A DNA stretch of 64,000 nt from Desulfobulbaceae bacterium BRH_c16a (lineage in GTDB: Bacteria > Desulfobacterota > Desulfobulbia > Desulfobulbales > Desulfocapsaceae). How positions within the stretch are numbered: position 1 is the first letter of the stretch; each line of letters opens with the position of its first letter. Made by a program: the position numbers and the translations under genes. The stretch spans positions 62,001-126,000 of the forward strand of contig LADS01000053.1 in NCBI GenBank assembly GCA_000961725.1. Reading direction: 5' to 3'. The notes under the pieces are model-generated. The model was not told the origin of the DNA and did not search any database. It was given only the letters and a program-made list of their open reading frames with translations. Shown here one piece after another: positions 53,804 through 63,700 of this stretch.

Positions 53804-54160
53804 TTATTCCGATTCTTCGACCTGATGATCGGTTTTCATAAATGCATCGATTTCACGGGGAGTGTAGTAGCGAAAGCGGATTCTTTTGCTCAATCTCGCC
53901 GTATAGTCTGAGAAAGCCATAACAATTTCTCGCCCTTCAGCCATCAGTTCTTCTCCTTCTTGGTGTGAAATGCCATTCATTTCCCCTAGTCTGGCCTTGA
54001 AGTGTGCATACGCCATGTCAAATTGTCGTAGGATATCGAACATGGTTGAGCCAAGAGGAGAATTCACTTTCAACACCCGGGAGCCGCGCTCCTTGGCCAT
54101 ACTGATTTTTTTCTCCTGGATTTCTTGCCAGGACGGTTTCGCTTCACTTTTTTCTGCCAT
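53804..54160 (-). CDS. 118-residue protein of unknown function
   Basis: The protein begins with a lysine-rich segment and continues as mainly charged helices (FDILRQFDMAYAHFKARLG), with a C-terminal RIRFRYYTPREIDAF segment. No membrane segment or known motif was recognised. It follows the membrane-protein gene after 15 bases on the same strand, so it is probably the fifth gene of the operon that starts with the NusA-like gene. A structural or accessory part in DNA transfer is only a guess. Confidence 0.6.
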   Translation of the reverse strand: MAEKSEAKPSWQEIQEKKISMAKERGSRVLKVNSPLGSTMFDILRQFDMAYAHFKARLGEMNGISHQEGEELMAEGREIVMAFSDYTARLSKRIRFRYYTPREIDAFMKTDHQVEESE

Positions 54161-54175
54161 GTATGCCTCCTGCGG

Positions 54176-54892
54176 TTAAGCTGAAATGATCTTTTTATTC
54201 TTTTTAACTCGATACCTATGCCATAAATCCAGAAAGTACACCGAGCCGTACGGGAAAATTGCAGCTACAACCATAATGATCGCAGTTTCAGTAGCCACGG
54301 GTAGCAGATGAGGTTTTACCTCAAAGAACCCAGTATAGATATTCTGAGCCCTGGCCCCGAACTGCTGGGCAAGTTTCCAGATATTCTCCGGTGTGCTTAT
54401 CCGGTAGAGTACGAGATACACAACGTACAAAAGGAAGGCCTTGAGCAGCAGGGACATGGCCCTTCCCACGAGTAGAGAATTGATTGCCTTCCTGGTGATA
54501 TTACCGACATAATAGCGGCTGATATAGCAGCACATGGCTGTATTGACGAGCAATACGAGGTAAGGAATGCTGCCGAAGATGAAGTGACTAAATAGATCGA
54601 GTTGCTTGAAGACAAAAGGGAACAGATAAAAATGAAATACTGGAAAGAGCAACACCAGCGCGAACCCTTCATGGAATCCACTTTTTAATCCTATCTTGAA
54701 AAAATCGAGAGTCCGCTCCAGTGTAAGAAATTCAGCCGGTATGTTTTGGCCCTTACTTTCAATCACAAAAAATTGTTGAACTTCGGAAATGGCATTCAGG
54801 AGATTTTTTGGTCTATAAATCCTGCCACTATCCGTGGTGATAATCTGGGCATTGGTATCATTTTGCCCCTTGTTCTCCCATTCTCTGGCCAT
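54176..54892 (-). CDS. polytopic membrane protein of the transfer-like operon
   Basis: The 238 residues contain about four or five hydrophobic segments from residue 75 onwards (for example ALVLLFPVFHFYLFPFVF, LVLLVNTAMCCYI, LLKAFLLYVVYLVLY and IIMVVAAIFPYGSVYF) and a basic C-terminus. Its ATG overlaps the stop of the HD-domain gene by one base (TAATG). In several integrative conjugative elements a small membrane protein (DUF4400 type) lies next to the coupling ATPase. This protein could play that role, but the family match is not certain. Confidence 0.6.
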   Translation of the reverse strand: MAREWENKGQNDTNAQIITTDSGRIYRPKNLLNAISEVQQFFVIESKGQNIPAEFLTLERTLDFFKIGLKSGFHEGFALVLLFPVFHFYLFPFVFKQLDLFSHFIFGSIPYLVLLVNTAMCCYISRYYVGNITRKAINSLLVGRAMSLLLKAFLLYVVYLVLYRISTPENIWKLAQQFGARAQNIYTGFFEVKPHLLPVATETAIIMVVAAIFPYGSVYFLDLWHRYRVKKNKKIISA

Positions 54893-56340
54893 TAGTTTTC
54901 GTGTTCCAGGTCGTTGCTGTCGAGATATGGGCTGACTTTTATGATATCACGCAACATCTGTGGTTTGGTCTGTTCCATCTCGGCAATAGATCCAAATGGC
55001 TCGGCATGAAACGGCGTGTAGTAACCTTTGATTGATTTGCCGATTTTTCGGGTCACGTTGAAGTATCCTCCGAAAAATGTGTCTTTGATCAGACCCCTGT
55101 CAATAACGTCATGCTCAGCTCGGAGATGGTGGACTATGGTGAATAAGACACTTCGCATGGATTCGTCCTTTTGTGCCATGGTGGCAATGTCCATACACCC
55201 GGCTTTTTCCGCCATCTTACGCGCTACTTCTTCGAGTACCTTGGCCTGAAAATAGACATGGCCATCGGACATGGAGAAAGCGAGAAACCTACGGCCAAAC
55301 ATTTTGTTTATATAGGGTTTCAATTCATCCAGGAACTGGGAGCCATTAAACCAGGTTGAAATATCGACCAATTGTGGTGAGGTTCCTGGCGTTTTCAGGT
55401 TGGTATTGGTGTCTTCGTTGTAGATGTCTGCTTGGGCCTGCCATGCGGCATCGTTTCTGGTGTTCTGGGTAATGGGTTGTGAAGATGCAGGCGCTTTGTC
55501 CCCGGTATCCGCAAAATCATTTTGCAGGGTGTTACTGTCCAGTTCCTTTTGTCTTGCTTTCTGATCTGCTTTTTTTAGTGTTTTTCCGAGCAAACCCCGG
55601 GGCATTTTATGATGGAGTTTTATCGCCTGGAGAATTTCATCTTTCTTCGGCAGATTTTCGAATTCGGAAATTCGGCCAAGTGGGCGTCCGGCAGCCAACG
55701 GATGTTCTCCCAAAGAATAGAGATAGCCTCGCATCGATTCAAGCTTACCCAGGTCGTGGGCCAGGGCGGCGATCATGGTGTCTGGGATGACGTGCCAGGC
55801 TTTACTCTCAGAGAGCTGCGAAACAACCTCTTCCGCGACATTGAGAGAATGATCGAGTAGGCTCGTTTGGGCGAGAATCCGGTAAGTGTTTTCATCCCAT
55901 CCACTTTCAACATCGCCATGAATGTCAACTACCGAAGGGCACTGACCCTGCTGGTCGAGCACCAACAAGAGCTGAGTACAAACTGCTTTTTGTTGCGGAA
56001 ACTTTTTAAACCAGACATTTTCTATAAATTTTTCCATAAATGCTGTTGCCCGGGGATGTTGAAATTGGATTGTTTTGTTGTCCTCAGAGGGAGACTGCTC
56101 ATCACGCCATAATGGAGAAAGCTCTGAAATATGGATTTCTCTGGTACCTTCCTTCGTCCAAAGTTCCGATAATTCGCTTAAATGAATAACCTTCTGAACG
56201 ACGGTTTCCTCCTTTCTTCTAAAGGCTAAAACCACAATAATGGTAAAAATCAATACGAGAGCCAGCAGCAGAAAGCACCCATTCCATCCAATTACCCTGC
56301 ACCAGCCGGCGACACTCTGTATACCTCCGTCATCCATCAC
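54892..56340 (-). CDS. membrane-anchored HD-domain protein, possibly relaxase-related
   Basis: The 482-residue protein has one N-terminal membrane segment (about 19-40). An HD-type metal site follows with H164 in SLLDHSLNVA, H195-D196 in ALAHDLGKL, H213 and H243-H244. This arrangement (LLxHSLxVA, then LAHDxGK) resembles the N-terminal domain of MOBH relaxases (TraI_2), but the usual nicking tyrosine region was not identified. Residues 52-61 and 69-78 repeat the pattern IHxSELSxLW. It overlaps the ATPase gene by 11 bases and the membrane-protein gene by one base. It could equally be an HD phosphohydrolase. Confidence 0.6.
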   Translation of the reverse strand: MMDDGGIQSVAGWCRVIGWNGCFLLLALVLIFTIIVVLAFRRKEETVVQKVIHLSELSELWTKEGTREIHISELSPLWRDEQSPSEDNKTIQFQHPRATAFMEKFIENVWFKKFPQQKAVCTQLLLVLDQQGQCPSVVDIHGDVESGWDENTYRILAQTSLLDHSLNVAEEVVSQLSESKAWHVIPDTMIAALAHDLGKLESMRGYLYSLGEHPLAAGRPLGRISEFENLPKKDEILQAIKLHHKMPRGLLGKTLKKADQKARQKELDSNTLQNDFADTGDKAPASSQPITQNTRNDAAWQAQADIYNEDTNTNLKTPGTSPQLVDISTWFNGSQFLDELKPYINKMFGRRFLAFSMSDGHVYFQAKVLEEVARKMAEKAGCMDIATMAQKDESMRSVLFTIVHHLRAEHDVIDRGLIKDTFFGGYFNVTRKIGKSIKGYYTPFHAEPFGSIAEMEQTKPQMLRDIIKVSPYLDSNDLEHEN

Positions 56341-57694
56341 GGCGTGCTGTCGCCACTGTCGCTCCAGCTAGATCCGGAAAAGTAACTTTGAGTGTACTAT
56401 CAGCTACTGTGGCCGTCTTTCCTTTATAGGTACCGGAGTAGGTGTTCAGGAATATTTCCCGGGCAGCCATGTTCAGAACTTCGGTATGTTTGATGCGGAC
56501 TTCTTCGGTCTCCCGGATCGATAGTCCGCCACCGACTGAAATAATAGGTGAGAATCGCTTTTCTTCACCAAGATGCCTGGAAACATAGCTTGCCGTGTTG
56601 GCATCCGGTACCCGCATAAAAAGCTTGGTATTGCAGTTATCCAGGATGGTGTTGGCGCGGTCTTCACCGACTTCTGCATAGAGTTGGCTGATTGATTGGC
56701 AATAGCCGTGGATATACACGCCTGCGCCACCTGCTTTGGCAAAAAGGTCTTCGATACCATTATAAAGCACTGATTGTGCCTCATCTATATGGAGCACAAG
56801 GGGAGGGGTGATGTTTTTGCCGCTGGAGTAGACCCGACCGACAAAGGCCTGGATCATGGAGATGATTACCTTGCCGGCAGTATAGGCTGCTCTTTTGGTA
56901 AGGAGCGATCCCAGTTGCACTACCAGTATAATCCCTTTGCCCTGTTCCAACCGTTTGATGAAACGGTTTTCATCAGCTTTACCGATGATCTGGCCCACGT
57001 TGCCAGATGTTAACTCGGTCAGGGCTACGCGGAGTGAACTCGCCACCTTGGAATAGTAATCTGCCGGAGTAGAAAGTATCTTCTGCATATCCCTGGAAAG
57101 CTGTTCTGCCTCAGGAGTGTTGATGTAATCAAGTTGCTCCTTCAGTCGTTCGAGATCCTGGTGGCTGATATGATTTTTGATGTCGTTGAGATTAAATGAG
57201 GGCGCTGTCCCATTCACTTTGGCCAGCATGATCAGTGCCTGGACCACCACCAGGCTCACTTCATAGGCTACTCCAAAAAAATATGGTTCCCGGCCGACTG
57301 CAACCCCTGCCGTGATATGGGCGACCAGTTCCTCCGGCATGTAATATGAGGAAAGTGGATCAAGAATGGCGCTGTATTGTGGAAATATTGGGGTAATCAA
57401 CATCAGGTCATGCAGGCGTCCGATAGCATCGGCCAATTGGGTAATCTTTGAAAAGAGATCGATATCCCCCTTGGGGTCAATAGCAACCACTGAATAGCCC
57501 TTGCTGATGTCTTGCTCGATGATGTGTTCCATCAATCTGGTTTTCCCGATCCGGGTCGTACCGAAACACCAGAAGTGCCCTTTGCGGAAATTGTCTGGAA
57601 AGCCCAACTCTACAATTGTCTCTGGATGATCAAGGTGAACTCCGGTGCCGATATGCGTCCAATGTTCCTGTGGTTTCTTGTGCTTTCTGGCCAT
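56330..57694 (-). CDS. TraD/TraG-like coupling-type ATPase lacking membrane segments
   Basis: The 454 residues contain a Walker A motif GTTRIGKT at 45-52, a Walker B motif LVLHIDEAQ near 299-307 and the QSISQLYAEVGEDRANTIL region of the coupling-protein AAA+ core. Coupling proteins feed relaxase-bound DNA into type IV secretion channels. Typical members have two N-terminal membrane helices and 600 or more residues; here the core begins almost at once, so membrane attachment may come from the neighbouring HD-domain and membrane proteins. The ATG overlaps the stop of the NusA-like gene by one base (TAATG). Confidence 0.8.
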   Translation of the reverse strand: MARKHKKPQEHWTHIGTGVHLDHPETIVELGFPDNFRKGHFWCFGTTRIGKTRLMEHIIEQDISKGYSVVAIDPKGDIDLFSKITQLADAIGRLHDLMLITPIFPQYSAILDPLSSYYMPEELVAHITAGVAVGREPYFFGVAYEVSLVVVQALIMLAKVNGTAPSFNLNDIKNHISHQDLERLKEQLDYINTPEAEQLSRDMQKILSTPADYYSKVASSLRVALTELTSGNVGQIIGKADENRFIKRLEQGKGIILVVQLGSLLTKRAAYTAGKVIISMIQAFVGRVYSSGKNITPPLVLHIDEAQSVLYNGIEDLFAKAGGAGVYIHGYCQSISQLYAEVGEDRANTILDNCNTKLFMRVPDANTASYVSRHLGEEKRFSPIISVGGGLSIRETEEVRIKHTEVLNMAAREIFLNTYSGTYKGKTATVADSTLKVTFPDLAGATVATARRDG

Positions 57695-58431
57695 TACGTA
57701 TTTTTCAGGAACCTGACCTCCATCTTTTCACCAAGCTCTCGGGTTACGGCAAGAATTGCTGATTTGGGAAGTTTCTTGGAAGAAAGGACAAAACTCTTGT
57801 GTCCCACATATCGTTTCGTGCAGCGTATTGTCAGTTTTTCTGCAATCGGGCCGAGATGATCTTCCAGCAGGGTTTCGACCAAAGTCTTGGAGACCCGATC
57901 GACAACTATTTTAAGCCTTGGCGTACCGTTCAGCATGATCGACTCGATCCGGCGGAGGTGAAAAGCCCGTTTCATGCCAATAGAGAAGTTTCTTGTGTTT
58001 CGTTCGTGGAGACCGATACGGTTTAGTGGACACACGGCAAGAATCTTTTCACCGGGAATGATTTCAGTCTCTACGTGAAAATTGTTCTCGGAATCGCGTG
58101 CTGCGATTTCACCCCAACGAAGTTCTTTTTCGTAATATTTGTAACGGGTAGTCTGTTTAATGAGGGCGGCTTTGCCCAAGCCATCTTCAAGGTGTTTTTT
58201 CAACGTATTCAAGCCCCTCATTTTCGTGAAATCAATCAACTGCTGTCTGACTACACCGCCTATCTCATTGTATACAACGGCTTCCAACTGCAGGTCATCC
58301 CGGAAATGCACCATCACGTCAAGGCCATACCACTTAGAGAGCATTGAAGAAAATGTTCTTTCAATCTCTGTCATAACTTCAGTCATTGTCATCCTGTGTT
58401 TCTGAGCAAATGAAGCTATGATTTCCTGCAT
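57694..58431 (-). CDS. NusA-like protein (N-terminal, S1-like and KH-like regions)
   Basis: The 245-residue protein resembles the first half of the transcription factor NusA. The N-terminal helix region ends with ERTFSSMLSKWYGLDVMV. An S1-like part around residues 105-170 has GEIAARDSENN and SIGMKRAF. A KH-like part follows, with LKIVVDRVSKTLVETLL and ELGEKMEVRFL near the end. The second KH domain and acidic repeats of full NusA are missing. It is the first gene of the operon and overlaps the ATPase gene. The relation is judged from pattern alone; an antitermination or RNA-binding role is inference. Confidence 0.5.
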   Translation of the reverse strand: MQEIIASFAQKHRMTMTEVMTEIERTFSSMLSKWYGLDVMVHFRDDLQLEAVVYNEIGGVVRQQLIDFTKMRGLNTLKKHLEDGLGKAALIKQTTRYKYYEKELRWGEIAARDSENNFHVETEIIPGEKILAVCPLNRIGLHERNTRNFSIGMKRAFHLRRIESIMLNGTPRLKIVVDRVSKTLVETLLEDHLGPIAEKLTIRCTKRYVGHKSFVLSSKKLPKSAILAVTRELGEKMEVRFLKNT

Positions 58432-58663
58432 GAGCGTTATATCCTTTCGGTCTTTGTAGGAGAGGGAGCCAACGGATGCCAGTCTTATAACCTTTTTTCA
58501 GGCGGGATGACTGTTTGCAGAAAACAGAAGCAATACTTCCAAGGATATATTTGATTTGTTTGCAAATTAAAGGAACAGTGATAGGATGGACATAGCTTGA
58601 CGACAGCGCACAAATGGCAAAGAGGAAACGCTTGATATAAAATTGAAGTACTCAAGATAAGCG

Positions 58664-59779
58664 ATGAAGAATCAAAACCCTTCTTTAGGAAAGCCCAGTT
58701 TTATAGAGGTGGCAGTCAAATATCGAGTTGAGGATCTTCGTGGTGCCTCGATCCCTGGAAGTCGCATGACCAAGATACTGGAGCAGTTGGAATCAGGTCA
58801 GTTGCTTTCCAATTTCACTTTAGAATATTTGCACCAGAAAGGCTTTCTTGCACTATACCGTTATGCCCAAAAGGAAATTTCCTTTACCGATTATCTGAAA
58901 GCGGCCGAACCTGAAAAAACTAAACGTTTTTCTGCTGCTGAAATCAAGGCCATTATAGAAGAGACCGAGCAAAACGCAAAACGAGAGGCGCTGCAGGCGA
59001 CGGCAAAGAGGGAACAAGAGCGTGCGGCCGCAAAAAAGCGTGCCTTTGACAATGATCCCAAGAACATTGCCAGGGCCAAGCAGTTTGAATTAAGGGAGAA
59101 ATACGATCTTTCTGATTTTATTGAGAAAGCCAATTTTCCAATAGTCATGGACATCCTTCGTCGAGTTGATAACGGCATTCGGCTATCTGAGGAGGACATT
59201 GTTTGGCTGACAACCAAAGGTGGTGAGTATTACACCATTGAATTGAGAGAAGAGTACCACAGGACAGAAGCCGAGTTTTATGCCGGTGAATTTCAGAAGA
59301 GCAAAGATCCCTGGTCTGCTGTCAACGCAAGCAGTCACTATCGCAAGTGTGGAAGAGCGAAATCAGCTGATTCGATGCTCATCACGGTTGATGTAACAAA
59401 GTTAAAAAATCCCAAATTGAAATCGGCGATCTGCACAACGCACGGTGGAGTAAAACGTGATTTGAGAAAATTTGAAGATGCTCTCGGCCTTGGAGAACAA
59501 GCACATCTGCTAACACCAAAGGACTTCCGTCCTTGCACGTTATTGGGGGCGGTGAATATTGAAATCGGCCATTACGATCTGGGACAAGCCTGGTATAAAA
59601 AAGCTGTTGAACGAGGCGCAAGCGAAAAAACAGTGGATGATGACCTGCGAAGCATTTTCATGCGTGCAGAAAAATCGAAGCAAGAAGATTTACGCGATCA
59701 CTTACTCAAGATCGATCCTGTCCGTTATAGCTGGGTGAGAAAGAAGCTCGGTAAAAATCAAAGTAGGAACAATCACTAA
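58664..59779 (+). CDS. 371-residue protein of unknown function with helical repeats
   Basis: No family was recognised. Residues about 85-130 are strongly charged and alanine-rich (REALQATAKREQERAAAKKR), suggesting a coiled coil. The C-terminal third (about 270-345) has TPR-like helix pairs (TLLGAVNIEIGHYDLGQAWY). No membrane segment or signal peptide is seen. It diverges from the conjugation-like operon across a 232-base region and converges on the restriction-like operon. The position suggests an accessory or defence-linked role, but nothing in the sequence proves it. Confidence 0.6.
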   Translation: MKNQNPSLGKPSFIEVAVKYRVEDLRGASIPGSRMTKILEQLESGQLLSNFTLEYLHQKGFLALYRYAQKEISFTDYLKAAEPEKTKRFSAAEIKAIIEETEQNAKREALQATAKREQERAAAKKRAFDNDPKNIARAKQFELREKYDLSDFIEKANFPIVMDILRRVDNGIRLSEEDIVWLTTKGGEYYTIELREEYHRTEAEFYAGEFQKSKDPWSAVNASSHYRKCGRAKSADSMLITVDVTKLKNPKLKSAICTTHGGVKRDLRKFEDALGLGEQAHLLTPKDFRPCTLLGAVNIEIGHYDLGQAWYKKAVERGASEKTVDDDLRSIFMRAEKSKQEDLRDHLLKIDPVRYSWVRKKLGKNQSRNNH

Positions 59780-60011
59780 AACCATGTTGTTTTGGAAAGC
59801 ATGAGTGCCTTTTCAGTGTAAATGAAAAATTTCTCATATTATACTGCCGATAATCAGTTAGAGTGCAAATAGGATCAGTTGTGATCGATAGGAGATATCG
59901 TGACTATGGGAGCACGCACTGGTGCGGACCGTGGTCCACAAGCTGATCGGCGATTCTTTGGAAGATCGATTGTGGTGAGGGTTACCCATACAAGAGAACA
60001 TTTTCAGAAAA

Positions 60012-60710
60012 CTACAGTGGCAGCCAAATATGTGATACAGAAATCTGGCAAGCTTGGCCCCGGCTTTCCGGCCACTTGAAATCTCTTGCATGGCTTGAAC
60101 AATAGATTGAGTATTCGGATGTTTCAAAATGGCTATTTGTCCTCAGGTCAACACTCTTTGCATCGTCAAGAACAGATGTAAGCCTTTTAAAAGAATGCTT
60201 AACCGTTGCATACCCGACCATCAGCGCATCTTGCATGGCCCAGGCGTAGTCACCGTTGACGAACCGGATGAGTCCTTTTTTGCAATAACATGGCCAAATC
60301 GCGTGTCTACTGTCAATCGGTTTGCACTCAACAAAAAGTCCATCTTGTTCGCTGAGAATCGAGTATTGATCCCTTTTTAGATCGAAGAAGATATCTGGCA
60401 TCTTGTCGGGATGCTTTTTGTTGACGTTTGTTTTTTTCGGTTCACGGCTTACCATGCCAAATCGAACAAGGTCGAATCCATCAACTTCACCGCTTCTGCG
60501 CAGGCGGTTTTCAATGATTTCTACCAGCACTTGGGTAATGGTATCCTCATTTTCTGAATGCAAGGTAAAGCCGGAAAGAGGGTTTTCTGAGAGCAACTGC
60601 CATGCTCGTCTGATTACTGTGCACAGCAGCAAGATCGTACGTTGCGGGATGGGTGGATGAGGTAAGGTGAACTCAATACCCTTGGTGAAAAAACCTACAG
60701 CCATTAGCAT
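60012..60710 (-). CDS. PD-(D/E)XK-type nuclease candidate of a restriction-modification operon
   Basis: The 232-residue protein shows the order of a PD-(D/E)XK fold: a helix with acidic residues (ITQVLVEIIENRL, E64/E67), then MPDIFF with P105-D106, then LFVECK with E128 and K130. This is the usual E...PD...ExK order of restriction endonucleases. The start overlaps the methyltransferase stop: an ATG at 60710, and another at 60704 as TAATG. The overlap and order suggest it cuts DNA lacking the partner's methylation; specificity is unknown. Confidence 0.65.
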   Translation of the reverse strand: MLMAVGFFTKGIEFTLPHPPIPQRTILLLCTVIRRAWQLLSENPLSGFTLHSENEDTITQVLVEIIENRLRRSGEVDGFDLVRFGMVSREPKKTNVNKKHPDKMPDIFFDLKRDQYSILSEQDGLFVECKPIDSRHAIWPCYCKKGLIRFVNGDYAWAMQDALMVGYATVKHSFKRLTSVLDDAKSVDLRTNSHFETSEYSIYCSSHARDFKWPESRGQACQISVSHIWLPL

Positions 60711-63700
60711 TTCCTTAAGGGAAACATATCAAGATGATGGCGCAGAATATCCAAGGCGCACAGGCGAGCGCGACTTAACGTCCAGTATCGGTATTGACCG
60801 ACAATCCCAACAAGAAGAATCTCATGCCCGTGGATAATTACTCTACTGCAACCTGTTTTATTGGCTTCCTCAGCAATTTTATAAACCAGTTTATTCTGAG
60901 CTGCCTGAGTAAGATTTACACAGGTAGAGGACGTTGAAATACTAAAAAAATGCCAGGGGGAAAGGATGTCTGGCCTCGTTATCGCAATCTCATCAACCGA
61001 CACGCTTTCATTCGTAACAGCGAAAGATGGGGCAAGCATGCATTGAAGTTCGGCGTAAAACGCATCACGATCCTTTTTTGCCGGCGCGCTGTTGGCCTGA
61101 TCTCGTGCATTCTTGTAGGGTGGAGCTATCGCAAGAGTGTCTTTTACGACCTGGCGGTCATATTTATCCAGACCATAGAGGTTAAAGATGAATTTGTTGA
61201 TTTCTCTCCAAGGTTTGTTAGGGGCGGTTTCGAGTTGTTTTGACAGCTCAATTGCTTGTTGACGTTGACTCTTTGAAAATACTTCAATTGCCGGGAACGG
61301 GAATTTCTCAAGATTTTCCTTTAAAAATGTTCTTCGTTCTGCACCCATTCTGGAACTTGTCATCAATACATGGTATCTGAAAAGCTCCGAATGTGTTATC
61401 AGGTGAAGCAGAGAAATACATGAGAAATCAAGAGCTCCGTGTGCCACAAACCCATAATATGATTTGCTGAAAACAGTAGCTTCACGAAGCAGATATGATC
61501 TAGCAGAGGCAAAGGATGCACCTGGTGATTGTGGCACAATGAGTAGTGGTGGTGAATACAGCTCTGGCTCACGTGGTCTATGGGCAGTAGTGAAGCCGAA
61601 TTTGAACAGCGAAGAGACATCGACTGAAAAACGACCTTCTTTAGGAGAAATAAAGTTGGGAAGATCAGTCATAAATCCGGCATTATCCTGCTTCTGCTTT
61701 GGTGAGAGATTGTACCCTTCTCCCGAGAATGGGGGTTGCCAATACGATTCAACTCTCGGCCAATCCAATTCATCAAGCTTGCGAAACACTTCTACATCAA
61801 GTGTAGTTCCTACAGACAGCGTTTTCAGAAGCCAAGAATCTTTAATGACTGCTGATGTAGCTACTGGCTGGGCGGATTGAAAATCAATACGGATGCGCCC
61901 CTTGTCGTTAAGTCGTTTCTCAAAATGAGGTGTAACAAAATGGAAATGGTGATTGGCGGCAGGTACTCGATTACGACCAAAGAAGAGCATGAAAGGTTGA
62001 TTCATGTCCGGCCACACCTCGGTATCAGACAGGTTTGAGCCATTCAGAATTCCGGTAATCTCAAGCCCCCGTAGGATGGTATTAAATGCACGGGTACCGG
62101 AAGGTGTTTGTTTGAGAAATATCCTGCTGGGCAACGCCATGGCGATAATACCGTCTGGTTTTGCCCACTGCGTTGATTTCCATAGAAAAGGCAGATCTGG
62201 GTTGTTGTCAGGATTACGGTAGGTTCCTGCTATGTCTGAGACCCCACGATCAACCAGAATTCGACGAGTCAACGCAGAAAATGAGTCATTATGGGACTTA
62301 TTCTCTTTTTTAGCATCTTCATTCTCCCCTTTCAGGCGACTCCATGGAGGATTGCCGATGACCAGATCAAACCGGCCATTGAACTCTTCGGCAAGATCGG
62401 TGCGCAAACTGCCAAGGACAAAACCTTTGGCATCTCGCTCATCTGGGCGTCTAAGGTTGTAGAGCACTGCACCCTGGAGTGGTTTTGGAAACTTTAGGCT
62501 TTTAGGTGGACGAGGCGAACCATTCAGTTCAATAGCGGTGATATAGAGGGATAAAGCCGCTAGACGCAGAGCTGACTCACTGACATCAAAACCACAGAGC
62601 TGCTTGTACAGGATAGACTGAATTGTCCTGGTATCCGGTCTCTTCCCATCGTCTTCCCAACGTGCGGCAACAAGTTTCCTGAATGCCAGGACAAGGAAAA
62701 TGCCGGCACCACAACTCGGATCAAGTATTTGGGCATCCTTCTTCTTTGAGACACCTTCAAAGGCATCGTCCACCAGGTAGTGTGCAATGTTTTTTGGCGT
62801 ATAGTAAACACTGGTATTTTCTGCCCGTTGCGCATCCCATACCCTGCTGAAACTTTCATATACCTGACTGAGTACACCAATAGGGATGTGAGCGAAGTCT
62901 AGATCGCCCCAATCTATCTGACGTTGAAAATGTTTTCCTGCAGGTTTCCACTTTTCAAGAATAGCTCGCAAATGATGAAACAATTTGCCGTCCGTTTGTG
63001 CATCGGCAAGCTCAAATACTTCCATGCGAGAGCTGGAGAACGGAAGTAAGTCTCCATTAAAGGTCTCATCAAGCCAGTAGCATGTCGCTACAGAGTTGAT
63101 GACATTACTGAAGCAGTCACCAGGAACTGTTGCATGCGGACAGATTGCAGCAAGCTCATTCGGCTGGATTATCTTACGATCACAGAGAAAGCGAAAAAAC
63201 AGTGCTCGGCCAAGAAGCGAAAGGACATCCAGTGGGTTAAGGCCATAGGTATCGATGAGGATTTTTGATGAGTGGCTTAGCAGATCGTGAATTGTATTAA
63301 ATATATAGTCAGGGGCCCCAGGTTGGCCTTCCACAGTAAAAACACCACTCACGACACTCTGAAAGAATAGTGGAGCTTCCGGAGCATCTTGCTTAATGGT
63401 CTCTTTGTAGCCATTTCCCAATATGGAGCGGTTCAGGGTTATGGGATATACATTCAACTCTCCTGGACTTAAGATGCCGAGGTATGCGTGCTCCCCCCTA
63501 TTGGCCAGCATGTGTTGCAAATCCATAATTTTTTCTCTGCTAACATTCCGTATCCGGTCTTCCGAGACGATGTAGAGCAGAGGCCTGGCCTGGAACTCGG
63601 CTATGGCGTCAACTTTGAGGTGTCCACCCCCTGAAGATCTTAGCAGATCAAGGTAATCCAAATGCCTGGGAGTCGGTTCTCCTGTGAGTGGCACAACATC

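Noticed and set aside
59900..60079. 59-codon GTG frame with a GGAG site five bases upstream
   Set aside because: It overlaps the 3' end of the nuclease gene on the opposite strand and its product has low-complexity, unnatural composition.
59858..60127. 89-residue minus-strand open frame
   Set aside because: It overlaps the end of the nuclease gene in another frame and has no supporting features.
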